From: Alcaligenaceae bacterium
GTDB lineage: Bacteria > Pseudomonadota > Gammaproteobacteria > Burkholderiales > Burkholderiaceae_B
Direction of reading: 5' to 3'
NCBI GenBank assembly: GCA_013416395.1
Contig: JACCEP010000001.1
Coordinates: 829,225-893,224, forward strand
Length of the DNA: 64,000 bases
The position numbers and the translations under genes are program-made. Below, piece after piece: positions 1 to 7,408 of the stretch; the stretch's first letter is position 1, and every line of letters starts with the position of its first letter. Under the pieces are notes generated by a model. That model was not told the origin of the DNA and did not search any database. It saw only the letters and a program-made list of their open reading frames with translations.

Positions 1-888
1 TATGACAAGTATTTTTCCATCGGTCTGATCGCCACGGCGGGTACGCTGGGCCCTATTGTTCCACCCAGCATCGCACTGATCATTTATGGCTCAGTAACAG
101 GCTCATCAGTGGGCAAGCTATTTGCGGCCGGCCTGATTCCGGCGATTTTGATTGCGTCCATTCTCATTTTGTACTGCTGCCTGTATTCCCTGAAAAAGGG
201 GTATCCGCGCGAGAAATTTCCCACTGCGGGCGAAATATGGATTGCGGTAAAACGATCACTCTGGGGGCTGGGGCTTCCTGTTATTTTGCTCGGTGGCATT
301 TATTCGGGCATGTTTACGCCAACAGAGTCGGCAGCAGCGGCTTGTCTGTATGGCTGGTTTGTCGGTACCGTCATTTATCGCACCATTTCGGTTAAAGGCC
401 TGTTCGAGATACTGCGCAATACCGGCCTGTTGTCAGGCACGCTGCTGTTGATTACGGCTGGTGCTGCGGCCTTCTCCTGGATACTTGCCAGCACCGGCGC
501 TCCCACCATGCTGGCCACCAAGGTCTTGGCGGGCACCACATCGCCAGTTGCCGTCATGGGCCTGTTCAACCTGATCATGCTGGTAGCGGGTGCCGTTCTG
601 GACAGTGCCTCGGCAATTATTGTGCTGGCACCCCTTATGCAGCCTATTGCGGCTCAGGTTGGTGTAGACCCCATTCACTTTGGCATCATCACACTGGTTA
701 ACCTGTCGGTGGGCATGCTAACCCCGCCGGTCGGGCTCAACCTGTTCGTCGCCATGGGTATCGCCAGAATGTCGTTGTTCGAGGTATTCAGAGCCGCCTT
801 GCCGACCATCATGCTCATGGTGGGGGCGTTGATCCTGATTACCTATATTCCATGGATAAGCATGGTCATTCCTAATGCGCTCTATTAA
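1..888 (+). CDS. TRAP transporter large permease (DctM-like), 5' end outside window
   Basis: Reading frame 1 is open from the first base to a TAA at 886-888, so only the C-terminal 295 residues are visible; the start lies upstream. The fragment opens with the family signature GTLGPIVPPSI followed by IIYG, and is built of long hydrophobic segments (near residues 42-66, 79-99, 134-165, 175-220, 255-290), as expected for the 12-TM DctM subunit. This subunit forms the sodium-coupled path for a carboxylate delivered by a periplasmic DctP-type protein. The DctP and DctQ genes should lie upstream. The next gene starts 12 bases downstream on the same strand, so the transporter probably imports the substrate of the enzymes that follow. 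Confidence 0.93.
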   Translation, partial: YDKYFSIGLIATAGTLGPIVPPSIALIIYGSVTGSSVGKLFAAGLIPAILIASILILYCCLYSLKKGYPREKFPTAGEIWIAVKRSLWGLGLPVILLGGIYSGMFTPTESAAAACLYGWFVGTVIYRTISVKGLFEILRNTGLLSGTLLLITAGAAAFSWILASTGAPTMLATKVLAGTTSPVAVMGLFNLIMLVAGAVLDSASAIIVLAPLMQPIAAQVGVDPIHFGIITLVNLSVGMLTPPVGLNLFVAMGIARMSLFEVFRAALPTIMLMVGALILITYIPWISMVIPNALY

Positions 889-900
889 AGGAAGCCCAAC

Positions 901-1662
901 ATGATAGAAGCTGTTTTATTTCAGGCCGGCAACTACCGTTTCGTGCCTAGCGGTGTTCTGCAGTACTCGGGTGGCGCGGCCGCCGAAGAAGGCTACACCA
1001 TTCGCCGGGTGGTATTTTCGAAACCCGTGCCGGTGGAGGAAGGCTTTCGCAGAATCGCCGATATCTTGCGCGAAGAAGACCGGCCGCTTACCGCACTGTG
1101 TGGCTGCGAGCTAAGATCGCCCGCGCAGGCAACGGAAAGTGGCTTCTCGTCATTTAATGAGCTGTATGTGCAGACGTTGAAAGACTGGGGTATTTGCGAT
1201 GGCGTAAACAACCCTGTGGCGCGCAGCAACGTGTGCCCAGAAGTCGACCCGCCTGCACAACCTTCGTTTTATGCCTTCAGTTATACCGTGCCATCCGAAG
1301 CGGCAGAAAATACGTTTGTGGTCGCCGGAAGCAGCGAAGTGCCCGAAGGCCGCTCCAACTACAAAGACCATCTCATACGGTATCAAGATCTTTCCCCCGA
1401 AGGCCTGCTTGAAAAAGCCCGCTGGGTGCTAACTGAAATGGAAAGGCGTCTGGCTGTTCTGGGTTACGACTGGAGCCATTGCACGGGCACGCAGCTGTAT
1501 ATTGTGCATAACCCGCATCCGTTTCTTGCTCAAGAGTTTGCACGCCGTGGCGCCATGCGGTTTGGGCTTAACTGGCACTACGTCAGGCCGCCCGTTGTCG
1601 ACATGGAATTCGAAATGGACTGTCGTCGTGTGCTGAACGAACGCGTTGTCGTGGTGGACTGA
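901..1662 (+). CDS. CnbZ-like putative 2-aminomuconate-type deaminase
   Basis: A 253-residue soluble protein with no signal peptide or membrane segment. Its overall pattern, with a CGCELRSP block at residues 67-74, NPVARSNVCP at 104-113 and PSFYAFSYTVP at about 121-131, resembles proteins annotated as 2-amino-5-chloromuconate deaminase (CnbZ) and RidA-like proteins. That assignment is from memory of the family pattern and is tentative. If right, it would hydrolyse an enamine/imine amino group to release ammonia. It sits 12 bases after the TRAP permease and 3 bases before an asparaginase-type gene, so the three are very likely co-transcribed. The conserved Cys67, Cys69 and Cys112 are candidates for a functional site. 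The gene is certain; the activity is not. Confidence 0.6.
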   Translation: MIEAVLFQAGNYRFVPSGVLQYSGGAAAEEGYTIRRVVFSKPVPVEEGFRRIADILREEDRPLTALCGCELRSPAQATESGFSSFNELYVQTLKDWGICDGVNNPVARSNVCPEVDPPAQPSFYAFSYTVPSEAAENTFVVAGSSEVPEGRSNYKDHLIRYQDLSPEGLLEKARWVLTEMERRLAVLGYDWSHCTGTQLYIVHNPHPFLAQEFARRGAMRFGLNWHYVRPPVVDMEFEMDCRRVLNERVVVVD

Positions 1663-1665
1663 GCA

Positions 1666-2655
1666 ATGCGTAAAAAAGTTGTTGTGCTGTCAACGGGCGG
1701 CACCATTGCTAGTGCGCCGGCCGAAGGCGGCAGAAATGTGTCGGGTGCCTTGCAGGGTGCTGAACTGGTCAGCAAAATCGAGCTTCATGCAGATATTGAG
1801 GTCGAGGTACGCTCGGTTTTCCAGAAACCCAGCAATGCCATTACGCTTGCCGATGTGGCTGCGTTGCGTGAAGCGTGTTTGGGCATCATCGCAGAAGGGC
1901 AGGCCTGCGGCATTGTCATTACGCATGGCACAGACACCCTCGAAGACACGGCTTACTATCTTGAAAGCTCGCTGGATGCGGCCAATGTCGCCATCGTGGT
2001 GACCGGGTCGCAGCGCGTCCCGCACGCCATGGGCACTGACGCTTATGTCAATCTAAAAAATGCCATTCTTACCGCAGCCAGTGAGCAGGCGCGCGGCTTA
2101 GGCGTGCTGGTGGTGTTTAACGAAACCATTTTCAGCGCCTGCTTCGTCAGAAAGGTCAGCAGCTATCAACTTAATGGCTTTGATGCGCCTGGCTATGGTT
2201 TTCTGGGCCTTATCGATAATGGGGCGATTACGCTGTACCAAAAGCCGATCAGGCTGCCGGTATTAACGCCCTCTGGCGCAGTGCCAGCCGTGGACATTAT
2301 TCCTGTTTACCTTGACGCACGGCCAGTACTGCTTGAAGCCGCTATTTCGGGCGGCGCAAAAGGCATTGTTATTGACGCCGTAGGGCGGGGGCATGTGCCG
2401 CCAACCTGGGTGCCGTCTATCGAACGTGCCATTGAACAGGGCGTGCCTGTTATCGTTTGTTCATCGACCTTGCATGGGCCGGTGTTTCAGGCCTACGAAT
2501 TTGCGGGCTCATTGCACAATCTCGAAACCGCGGGTGCGGTCGGTATCAGCGGGCTTTCCGCAAGAAAGGCGCGCATCAGGCTTGCGCTGGCGCTGGCCGC
2601 CGGCAACCGCACGGATCGCGCATCTTTGCTCAGCGCCTTCGGCGCAACAGCCTGA
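1666..2655 (+). CDS. L-asparaginase family amidohydrolase
   Basis: A 329-residue protein with both asparaginase catalytic signatures: TGGTIAS at residues 10-16, containing the N-terminal nucleophilic threonine, and HGTDTLEDTA from residue 87, carrying the second Thr/Asp pair. No signal peptide is evident, so it should be cytoplasmic. The family hydrolyses asparagine or a related amide to the acid and ammonia. The C-terminal part departs from the usual wording: VIDAVGRGHVPP where most members have a G-x-G-N type loop, so the substrate could be an amide other than asparagine. It begins 3 bases after the CnbZ-like gene. Context suggests that it deamidates an imported dicarboxylate-type compound. 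Confidence 0.88.
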   Translation: MRKKVVVLSTGGTIASAPAEGGRNVSGALQGAELVSKIELHADIEVEVRSVFQKPSNAITLADVAALREACLGIIAEGQACGIVITHGTDTLEDTAYYLESSLDAANVAIVVTGSQRVPHAMGTDAYVNLKNAILTAASEQARGLGVLVVFNETIFSACFVRKVSSYQLNGFDAPGYGFLGLIDNGAITLYQKPIRLPVLTPSGAVPAVDIIPVYLDARPVLLEAAISGGAKGIVIDAVGRGHVPPTWVPSIERAIEQGVPVIVCSSTLHGPVFQAYEFAGSLHNLETAGAVGISGLSARKARIRLALALAAGNRTDRASLLSAFGATA

Positions 2656-2706
2656 TGTCAGGCAGCGTTACCCCATAAACAACTTAAGTTACTAAAGAAG
2701 CGGAAC

Positions 2707-3789
2707 ATGGCTAAATTTAAAATCGCGGTAATTCCTGGCGACGGCATTGGCAAAGAAGTTATGCCTCAGGCACTAGAAGCGCTTGAAGCAGTTGCCTCCA
2801 AGCATGAGCTTGATCTGTCGTACCAGCATTTTGACTGGGCCTGCGCCGATTATTACCAGAAACATGGCGAAATGATGCCGTCAGACTGGTTTGAAACACT
2901 AAAGGGCTTTGACGCCATACTCTTTGGCGCCGTCGGCTGGCCCGAGGTGGTTGCCGATCACGTTTCGCTGTGGGGTTCTTTGCTGAAATTCAGACGCGAA
3001 TTTGATCAATACATTAATCTGCGCCCCGTTCGCCTTATGCCCGGTGTGCCATGCCCGCTGGCCAATAAAAAACCTGGCGACATTGACTTTTTGGTAGTTC
3101 GTGAAAACACCGAGGGCGAGTACACCGACCTTGGCGGCACCATGTACAAAGATACCGATCGCGAGATGGTTATTCAAGAATCGGTGTTCTCACGCAAAGG
3201 CGTAGACCGTGTTTTAAAGTATGCCTTTGAGCTTGCCAAAAAACGTCCTGCCAGGCACGTTACGTCTGCAACCAAATCCAATGGCATTGCAGTCAGCATG
3301 CCGTATTGGGATCAGCGCATGGAAGCCATGGCGCAAAACTACCCAGACATTACCTGGGACAAATACCACATTGATATTCTTGCAGCACGCTTTGTGCTCA
3401 GCCCCGAGCGTTTTGATGTGGTGGTGGCATCCAACCTGTTTGGCGATATCTTGTCCGACCTTGGGCCTGCCTGCGCGGGCACCATCGGCATTGCGCCTTC
3501 GGCCAACCTGAATCCAGAGCGGTTGTTTCCCTCGCTGTTTGAACCCGTTCACGGTTCGGCACCCGACATATACGGCCGCAATATCGCCAACCCCGTGGGC
3601 ATGATCTGGTCTGCAGCCCTAATGCTCGAGTTTTTCGGCACCATAGACGAACGTTACGACGCCGCCGCAAAAACCATGTTGCACTCCATCGAGCAAATTC
3701 TTGAGCATGGCCCACGTACGCCTGACCTGGGTGGCGAGGCATCGACGACAGAAGTCGGACAGGCTATTGCGAAACATATTCAGGGCTGA
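2707..3789 (+). CDS. ttuC: Tartrate dehydrogenase / D-malate-type decarboxylating dehydrogenase
   Basis: A 360-residue member of the isocitrate/isopropylmalate dehydrogenase superfamily. It starts with IPGDGIGKEV, has the substrate-loop arginines in RRE and INLRP, the RENTEGEY motif, a YHIDILAARF segment and the metal/NAD-binding stretch NLFGDILSDLGPA followed by EPVHGSAPDI. The NPVGMIWSAALMLEF ending and the 360-residue length fit the TTUC/DmlA subgroup (tartrate or D-malate, NAD-dependent oxidation and decarboxylation) better than LeuB. It follows the asparaginase gene by 51 bases and closes the plus-strand catabolic cluster. LeuB or a homoisocitrate-type activity cannot be excluded from sequence alone. 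Confidence 0.85.
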   Translation: MAKFKIAVIPGDGIGKEVMPQALEALEAVASKHELDLSYQHFDWACADYYQKHGEMMPSDWFETLKGFDAILFGAVGWPEVVADHVSLWGSLLKFRREFDQYINLRPVRLMPGVPCPLANKKPGDIDFLVVRENTEGEYTDLGGTMYKDTDREMVIQESVFSRKGVDRVLKYAFELAKKRPARHVTSATKSNGIAVSMPYWDQRMEAMAQNYPDITWDKYHIDILAARFVLSPERFDVVVASNLFGDILSDLGPACAGTIGIAPSANLNPERLFPSLFEPVHGSAPDIYGRNIANPVGMIWSAALMLEFFGTIDERYDAAAKTMLHSIEQILEHGPRTPDLGGEASTTEVGQAIAKHIQG

Positions 3790-3891
3790 CCAAGGAGCCG
3801 CGCTCGTCACGGTTTGTTGTGATCGGGCGCAGCTCTGCCAGAGACAAAACACATGTCGGTCGCCATGTGGCGTGCTGCTGTTGAAAAAGAT

Positions 3892-3932
3892 TGTCGTGGT
3901 TACGTTGGGCGATAAGATGTTCTACCACGACA
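3892..3932. repeat. 9-bp perfect inverted repeat upstream of the toxin-antitoxin pair
   Basis: TGTCGTGGT at 3892-3900 is matched by ACCACGACA at 3924-3932 with a 23-base spacer. A second, looser pair (TGTTATA at about 3955 and TGTAACA at about 3974) lies closer to the antitoxin start. Both are in the 206-base gap between the dehydrogenase gene and the antitoxin gene. They could be operator half-sites for the RHH antitoxin, or the 3' hairpin of the upstream operon; no T-run follows. I see no other gene in this gap. Confidence 0.4.
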
Positions 3933-3995
3933 GTTTCGGCATTTTGTTTCACATGTTATATTGCACTTTGTTTGTAACACAATAGAGGCAGCCAC

Positions 3996-4289
3996 ATGAG
4001 CGACGCCACTTTCACATTTCGAGTTGACGAGGCTTTAAAGGCCGAGTTCTCGACGGCGGCCAAGGCCCGTGACCGCAGCGGCGCGCAGCTACTGCGCGAC
4101 TTCATGCGGGACTACGTGCGACAGGAAGAAGAAACCGCAGCGCATGACGCCTGGTTTCGTCGTCAAGTACAAATCGGGCTAGATTCGGCTAACGCAGGTG
4201 ATCTGGTCTCTGCGGCCGAAGTAGAGGCCGAAGCTCAGGCGTGGCGAGCTGAACTGCTGCGCAAAAAGGTAGACGTTTCATCTTCGTGA
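3996..4289 (+). CDS. Ribbon-helix-helix antitoxin of a RelE/ParE module
   Basis: A 97-residue acidic protein. The first 45 residues (TFTFRVDEALKAEFSTAAK..RSGAQLLRDFMRDYV) match the pattern of an RHH/CopG DNA-binding fold: a short beta strand followed by two helices. The C-terminal half is rich in Glu and Ala and would wrap the toxin. The start is preceded by AGAGGCAGCC. The stop codon overlaps the toxin start as GTGA at 4286-4289, which couples translation. The usual role is to neutralise the toxin and repress the operon by binding the upstream inverted repeats. Family assignment rests on fold pattern and partnership. Confidence 0.82.
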   Translation: MSDATFTFRVDEALKAEFSTAAKARDRSGAQLLRDFMRDYVRQEEETAAHDAWFRRQVQIGLDSANAGDLVSAAEVEAEAQAWRAELLRKKVDVSSS

Positions 4290-4594
4290 AGTTAGTTTGG
4301 ACAAAGCACGCCCATGCTGACCGCAGACGGATTCGCGAGTACATTGCGCGGCACGCTCCTGCAGCTGCAATGACGCTTGATCATCGGTTTTCAAAAACGG
4401 CGAGCCTGTTGCTTAACCATCCTTATCTTGGTCGGCCTGGGCGCGTATCTGGTACGCGCGAATTGGTCGTGCACCAGAATTACATTCTGGTCTATGACCT
4501 TGGCAGCGACGTGGTGCGGGTGCTGCGAGTGTTGCACGCTGCCTTGCATTGGCCGCCACGCGAAAAAAACACCAACCCCGAAGGGTTGGCGTAA
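4286..4594 (+). CDS. RelE/ParE-family toxin
   Basis: A 102-residue basic protein with a GTG start overlapping the antitoxin stop. It shows the ParE/RelE pattern: WTKHAHADRRRIREYIARH near the N-terminus, NHPYLGRPGRV in the middle and the strand pair TRELVVHQNYILVYDL..VVRVLRVLHA near the end. Members either cleave mRNA on the ribosome (RelE) or poison gyrase (ParE); sequence alone does not decide. Its last 10 codons lie inside the intrinsic terminator that serves the convergent receptor gene, so the KNTNPEGLA tail is probably a consequence of that overlap and not a functional part. Confidence 0.85.
   Translation: MKLVWTKHAHADRRRIREYIARHAPAAAMTLDHRFSKTASLLLNHPYLGRPGRVSGTRELVVHQNYILVYDLGSDVVRVLRVLHAALHWPPREKNTNPEGLA
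4562..4592 (-). terminator. Intrinsic terminator of the siderophore receptor gene
   Basis: Read on the minus strand, a 7-bp stem (arms CCAACCC at 4572-4578 and GGGTTGG at 4583-4589, loop CGAA) is followed by a run of seven T residues (4563-4569). It lies about 50 bases beyond the receptor stop codon. The same element recurs downstream of tRNA-Thr: 4567-4596 and 9951-9980 are identical at 27 of 30 bases. It overlaps the 3' end of the convergent toxin gene. Confidence 0.85.
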
Positions 4595-4596
4595 AT
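4567..4596. repeat. Direct repeat copy 1 (27/30 identical to 9951-9980)
   Basis: This copy and the one at 9951-9980 differ at 3 of 30 positions and have the same orientation. They enclose the receptor, fecR, fecI and higBA genes. Beyond the core, the bases at about 4606-4634 also show weaker resemblance to the 3' part of the tRNA-Thr gene that follows copy 2 (matches include GCC, TAAA, GG and GAACCC in the same order). This may be an integration scar or simply a reused terminator cassette. Confidence 0.6.
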
Positions 4597-4639
4597 CCAC
4601 GCGCTTATGGGCGCCAGATAAAAGGCTGAACCCCGGTCA

Positions 4640-7105
4640 TCAAAAATTAACCGACGCCGACAGCATGTAAGTACGGCCTGCTCCATTGGTGGCGAAAGAG
4701 TTAGACGCCAGCCAATAGCGTTTGTCGGTCAGGTTTTCAATATTGGCACGTATCACCACGGATTTTCCAGCAATTTTGGTGCGATAGCGCGCGCCTACAT
4801 CAAAGCGGGTCAGGCCAGGCAGGCGTAGCGTGTTGGTATTGTTAAGGTACACGGATGAAGTGCGCAAGACGCGACCATTAAGGCTCAAGCCCTCGACCCA
4901 GGGGGTGTCCCAGTCCAGGCCCAGGTTGTACGTGCTGGTCGGCACGCCGGGCGCACGATTGCCCTCATTGATGCCATCTTGCGTCTTGGTAAGTTTGCCC
5001 TGAGTATAAGCAGCGCTGGCCATTAAGCGCAGACCGGGCAACAGTTCACCAAAGGCCGTCAGCTCTACGCCACGGTTGCGCTGTTCGCCAAAGTAGCCAT
5101 AAACATTATTATCATCTTCCTGGCCTGCCGGGCGTGCGATCTGCCAGAAAGCCAACGTAGTGGTGATATCACCCCAGTCAACCTTGACGCCCGTCTCATA
5201 CTGCTTGGATTTGTACGGGTCCAGCACTTCGCCCTGGTTGGCATAGCTCTGGCCCACTATCGTGCCGCGGGTAAGCCCCTGGGTAAAGTTTCCGTATATC
5301 GACACATAATCTAGCGGTTTAAACACAATGCCGGCAACCGGCGACACGGCACTCGCCCGGTAGCCACTGGTTCTTGCGCCTGTGCTGGTGCTGTAGCTGT
5401 CCACATCCACGGTCTGATGGCGTGCGCCCAGGGTTAGCAGCACTCGGTCGTCGGCAAAGGACAGCGTATCGGATACCGCGTAGCTGGTCAGCGTGCTCTG
5501 GGAAGCCCGCTTTGGAGAAAGCCTTTCGGCCGGGCCGGGCGGTAGTGGTGTAGGGTTATAGATATTGGATGGCACGTCTATCGTGCCTGCAGAATAGGCA
5601 TTGCCAAGCTCCTGGTCCATATAGGTAAGACCCAGTGCTACGCGATGACCAACGATGCCCGTGTCAAAGTCTGCCGTCAGCCCGGCATCACTGCTAAAGG
5701 TCTTGGAATAGCTATCGTAGTACGTGGTCATGACCGAAAAGTTGCCATCTGCGTCGGCGGATTGCCGATTTGGTGGGCTGCCAGGCACAACGTTCACCGG
5801 AAAAATCTGCCGATTATTGCCTTCTCTGTACCCCATACCGATGTGGGCCGTAACGTTGTCGGTAAAATCATATTCGAGCCGCGACATAATAGTGCTGTCG
5901 CGCTGCGTCAAGCGGGTACCAGGGTAAAAATTTGTGCGGCCATCGGGCGGATCGGGCAGCTCAGTCACGCTTTTGTCAAAGCCAAGCTGAGAACGAATGT
6001 TTTCCAGCACATCTTCCTGATGGATGGCATCCATAGACCAGCGCAGACGGTCACCGCGATAGTCCACGCCCAGTGCCGCCATGCCCAGCTTCTGCTCGCC
6101 GTCGCGGGTGGTGGCCTCGCCGCCACGCACTACCCCATTAAATCGCACGCCCCAGGCATTGTCTTCGCCAAAGCGGCGGCCCAGGTCCACCTGTGCCGTG
6201 AGGTTTTTCTCGCTCGCATAGCTGCCGGTAACGCGTGTAAGTGGCTCGTCATCGGCGCGTTTGGTTACCACATTAATACTGCCGCCAACGCTGCCGTTCG
6301 GCGGTATGCCGCGCATCAGAGTGCCCGGGCCTTTTAATACCTCGACACGCTCCAGAATCTGCACCGGAACGCGACTGGACGATACCAGGCCGTACAGCCC
6401 ATTGACGCTAACATCACCGCTGCCTACGGGGAAACCACGAATCTGGAAGTCTTCGCCAAAGCCGCCGGTCGAGGTCAGGGTGCGCACAGAGGCATCATTG
6501 ACCACCACATCGGCCAGCGTCCGCGCCTGCTGGTCGTAGAGCAGTTCAGAGGTGTAATTGACGGTGCTGAAAGGCGAGTCCATGATGTCTTCGGCGCCCA
6601 GAAGGCCCAGGCTTCCGCCAGTAGCCAGTTGCCCGCCTGCATACGGGGCCGACAGATCGCCCAGAATACCCCCCTTGATCATGACGGGCGCAAGCTGAGC
6701 TGTTGCTGTTGAAGACGCTGTTACTGCTGCTGACTGTGGGCTTGTCAGCGTGATGTTATTGCCACTTCTGGCGTATTCGATGCCAGTTCCCTGCAGCAAC
6801 TGCTGCAGCGCCTCTTCTGGCTGCAGGTTTCCCGCTACATTGTGTGCGGTCAGCCCGGCCACTACGTTTTGTGAAAAGAAAATTTGCAATGGGGTCTGTT
6901 CGCCAAGCTGCAGCAGCGCATCGCCCAGCGGTTGGCTGGGGATGCTGACTCTGACAGGGTTTTCCTGAGCCCGGGCCACTTCAGGCGCCATGCCGAATGC
7001 CAAAGCCAGAGAAAGCGCCAACGAGGTCATGCCGATGCGGGCAATGTAAGCCGTCGGCGCTTGGGCGCGACGTGGTCTGGCAATAGTCACAATGCAGTTT
7101 TCCAA
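4640..7105 (-). CDS. TonB-dependent ferric-siderophore receptor with STN signalling domain
   Basis: An 821-residue outer-membrane protein. After an N-terminal signal segment ending in ARAQ (near residue 47) comes an STN domain (VSIPSQPLGDALLQLGEQT to about residue 124), which in FpvA/FecA-type receptors contacts FecR. The plug follows (SFSTVNYTSELLYDQQARTL..DFQIRGFPVGSGDVSVNGLYG, then GPGTLMRGIPPNGSVGGSINVVTKR), then the beta-barrel ending in the canonical terminal aromatic (SASVNF). Residue patterns match the siderophore-receptor subgroup. The open frame begins with TTG at 7105; a GTG at 7090 preceded by GGAAA is an equally good start. fecR and fecI lie just upstream on the same strand, so the receptor should be induced by its own ligand. 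The siderophore itself cannot be deduced. Confidence 0.92.
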   Translation of the reverse strand: MENCIVTIARPRRAQAPTAYIARIGMTSLALSLALAFGMAPEVARAQENPVRVSIPSQPLGDALLQLGEQTPLQIFFSQNVVAGLTAHNVAGNLQPEEALQQLLQGTGIEYARSGNNITLTSPQSAAVTASSTATAQLAPVMIKGGILGDLSAPYAGGQLATGGSLGLLGAEDIMDSPFSTVNYTSELLYDQQARTLADVVVNDASVRTLTSTGGFGEDFQIRGFPVGSGDVSVNGLYGLVSSSRVPVQILERVEVLKGPGTLMRGIPPNGSVGGSINVVTKRADDEPLTRVTGSYASEKNLTAQVDLGRRFGEDNAWGVRFNGVVRGGEATTRDGEQKLGMAALGVDYRGDRLRWSMDAIHQEDVLENIRSQLGFDKSVTELPDPPDGRTNFYPGTRLTQRDSTIMSRLEYDFTDNVTAHIGMGYREGNNRQIFPVNVVPGSPPNRQSADADGNFSVMTTYYDSYSKTFSSDAGLTADFDTGIVGHRVALGLTYMDQELGNAYSAGTIDVPSNIYNPTPLPPGPAERLSPKRASQSTLTSYAVSDTLSFADDRVLLTLGARHQTVDVDSYSTSTGARTSGYRASAVSPVAGIVFKPLDYVSIYGNFTQGLTRGTIVGQSYANQGEVLDPYKSKQYETGVKVDWGDITTTLAFWQIARPAGQEDDNNVYGYFGEQRNRGVELTAFGELLPGLRLMASAAYTQGKLTKTQDGINEGNRAPGVPTSTYNLGLDWDTPWVEGLSLNGRVLRTSSVYLNNTNTLRLPGLTRFDVGARYRTKIAGKSVVIRANIENLTDKRYWLASNSFATNGAGRTYMLSASVNF

Positions 7106-7408
7106 TGAAAGGTTGTTGTGGGTTACGGAAGTTTCGCTGTCTGATGACAGGGAAACGGGTGGGGGTAGTGAGAGAAACCACCCTTACACCTCTATAGACG
7201 CGCCAGACCCGCTATCACCGGAATAATTATCATTATTATTCTGTAATTTTATGGATAATTCGATTTTTATTGAAAAACGAAGGATGAAAGGCGCGCGCAG
7301 CAATGGAGCGGTCTTCTATTTGCAAACAGGTTGTGGCGCTGCGAAGTGACGTTAACCACTATTTATTGTTATTGGCTGCGATTGGCTGCGCGAGCGCTTG
7401 CTGAAAAA
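7106..7408. other. Intergenic region between receptor and fecR genes
   Basis: This 303-base gap holds no credible gene. It contains the receptor promoter region with a strong Fur-like box at 7219-7241 and an AT-rich stretch (7221-7280). A FecI-type promoter would be expected here but cannot be recognised by eye. Confidence 0.6.
7219..7241. promoter_or_regulatory. Putative Fur box upstream of the siderophore receptor
   Basis: On the minus strand the segment contains AATGATAAT and matches the 19-base consensus GATAATGATAATCATTATC at 14 of 19 positions (7219-7237). It lies about 115 bases upstream of the receptor start. This implies iron repression of the receptor in addition to sigma-factor induction. 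Confidence 0.65.

Noticed and set aside
2707..3789. 3-isopropylmalate dehydrogenase (leuB)
   Set aside because: Lacks leuC/leuD neighbours, and the substrate loop and C-terminal wording fit the tartrate/D-malate subgroup better.
5645..6337. 230-codon open frame on the plus strand opposite the siderophore receptor
   Set aside because: It is antisense to a clearly coding region, has no family resemblance and reflects GC-rich codon bias in the third position.
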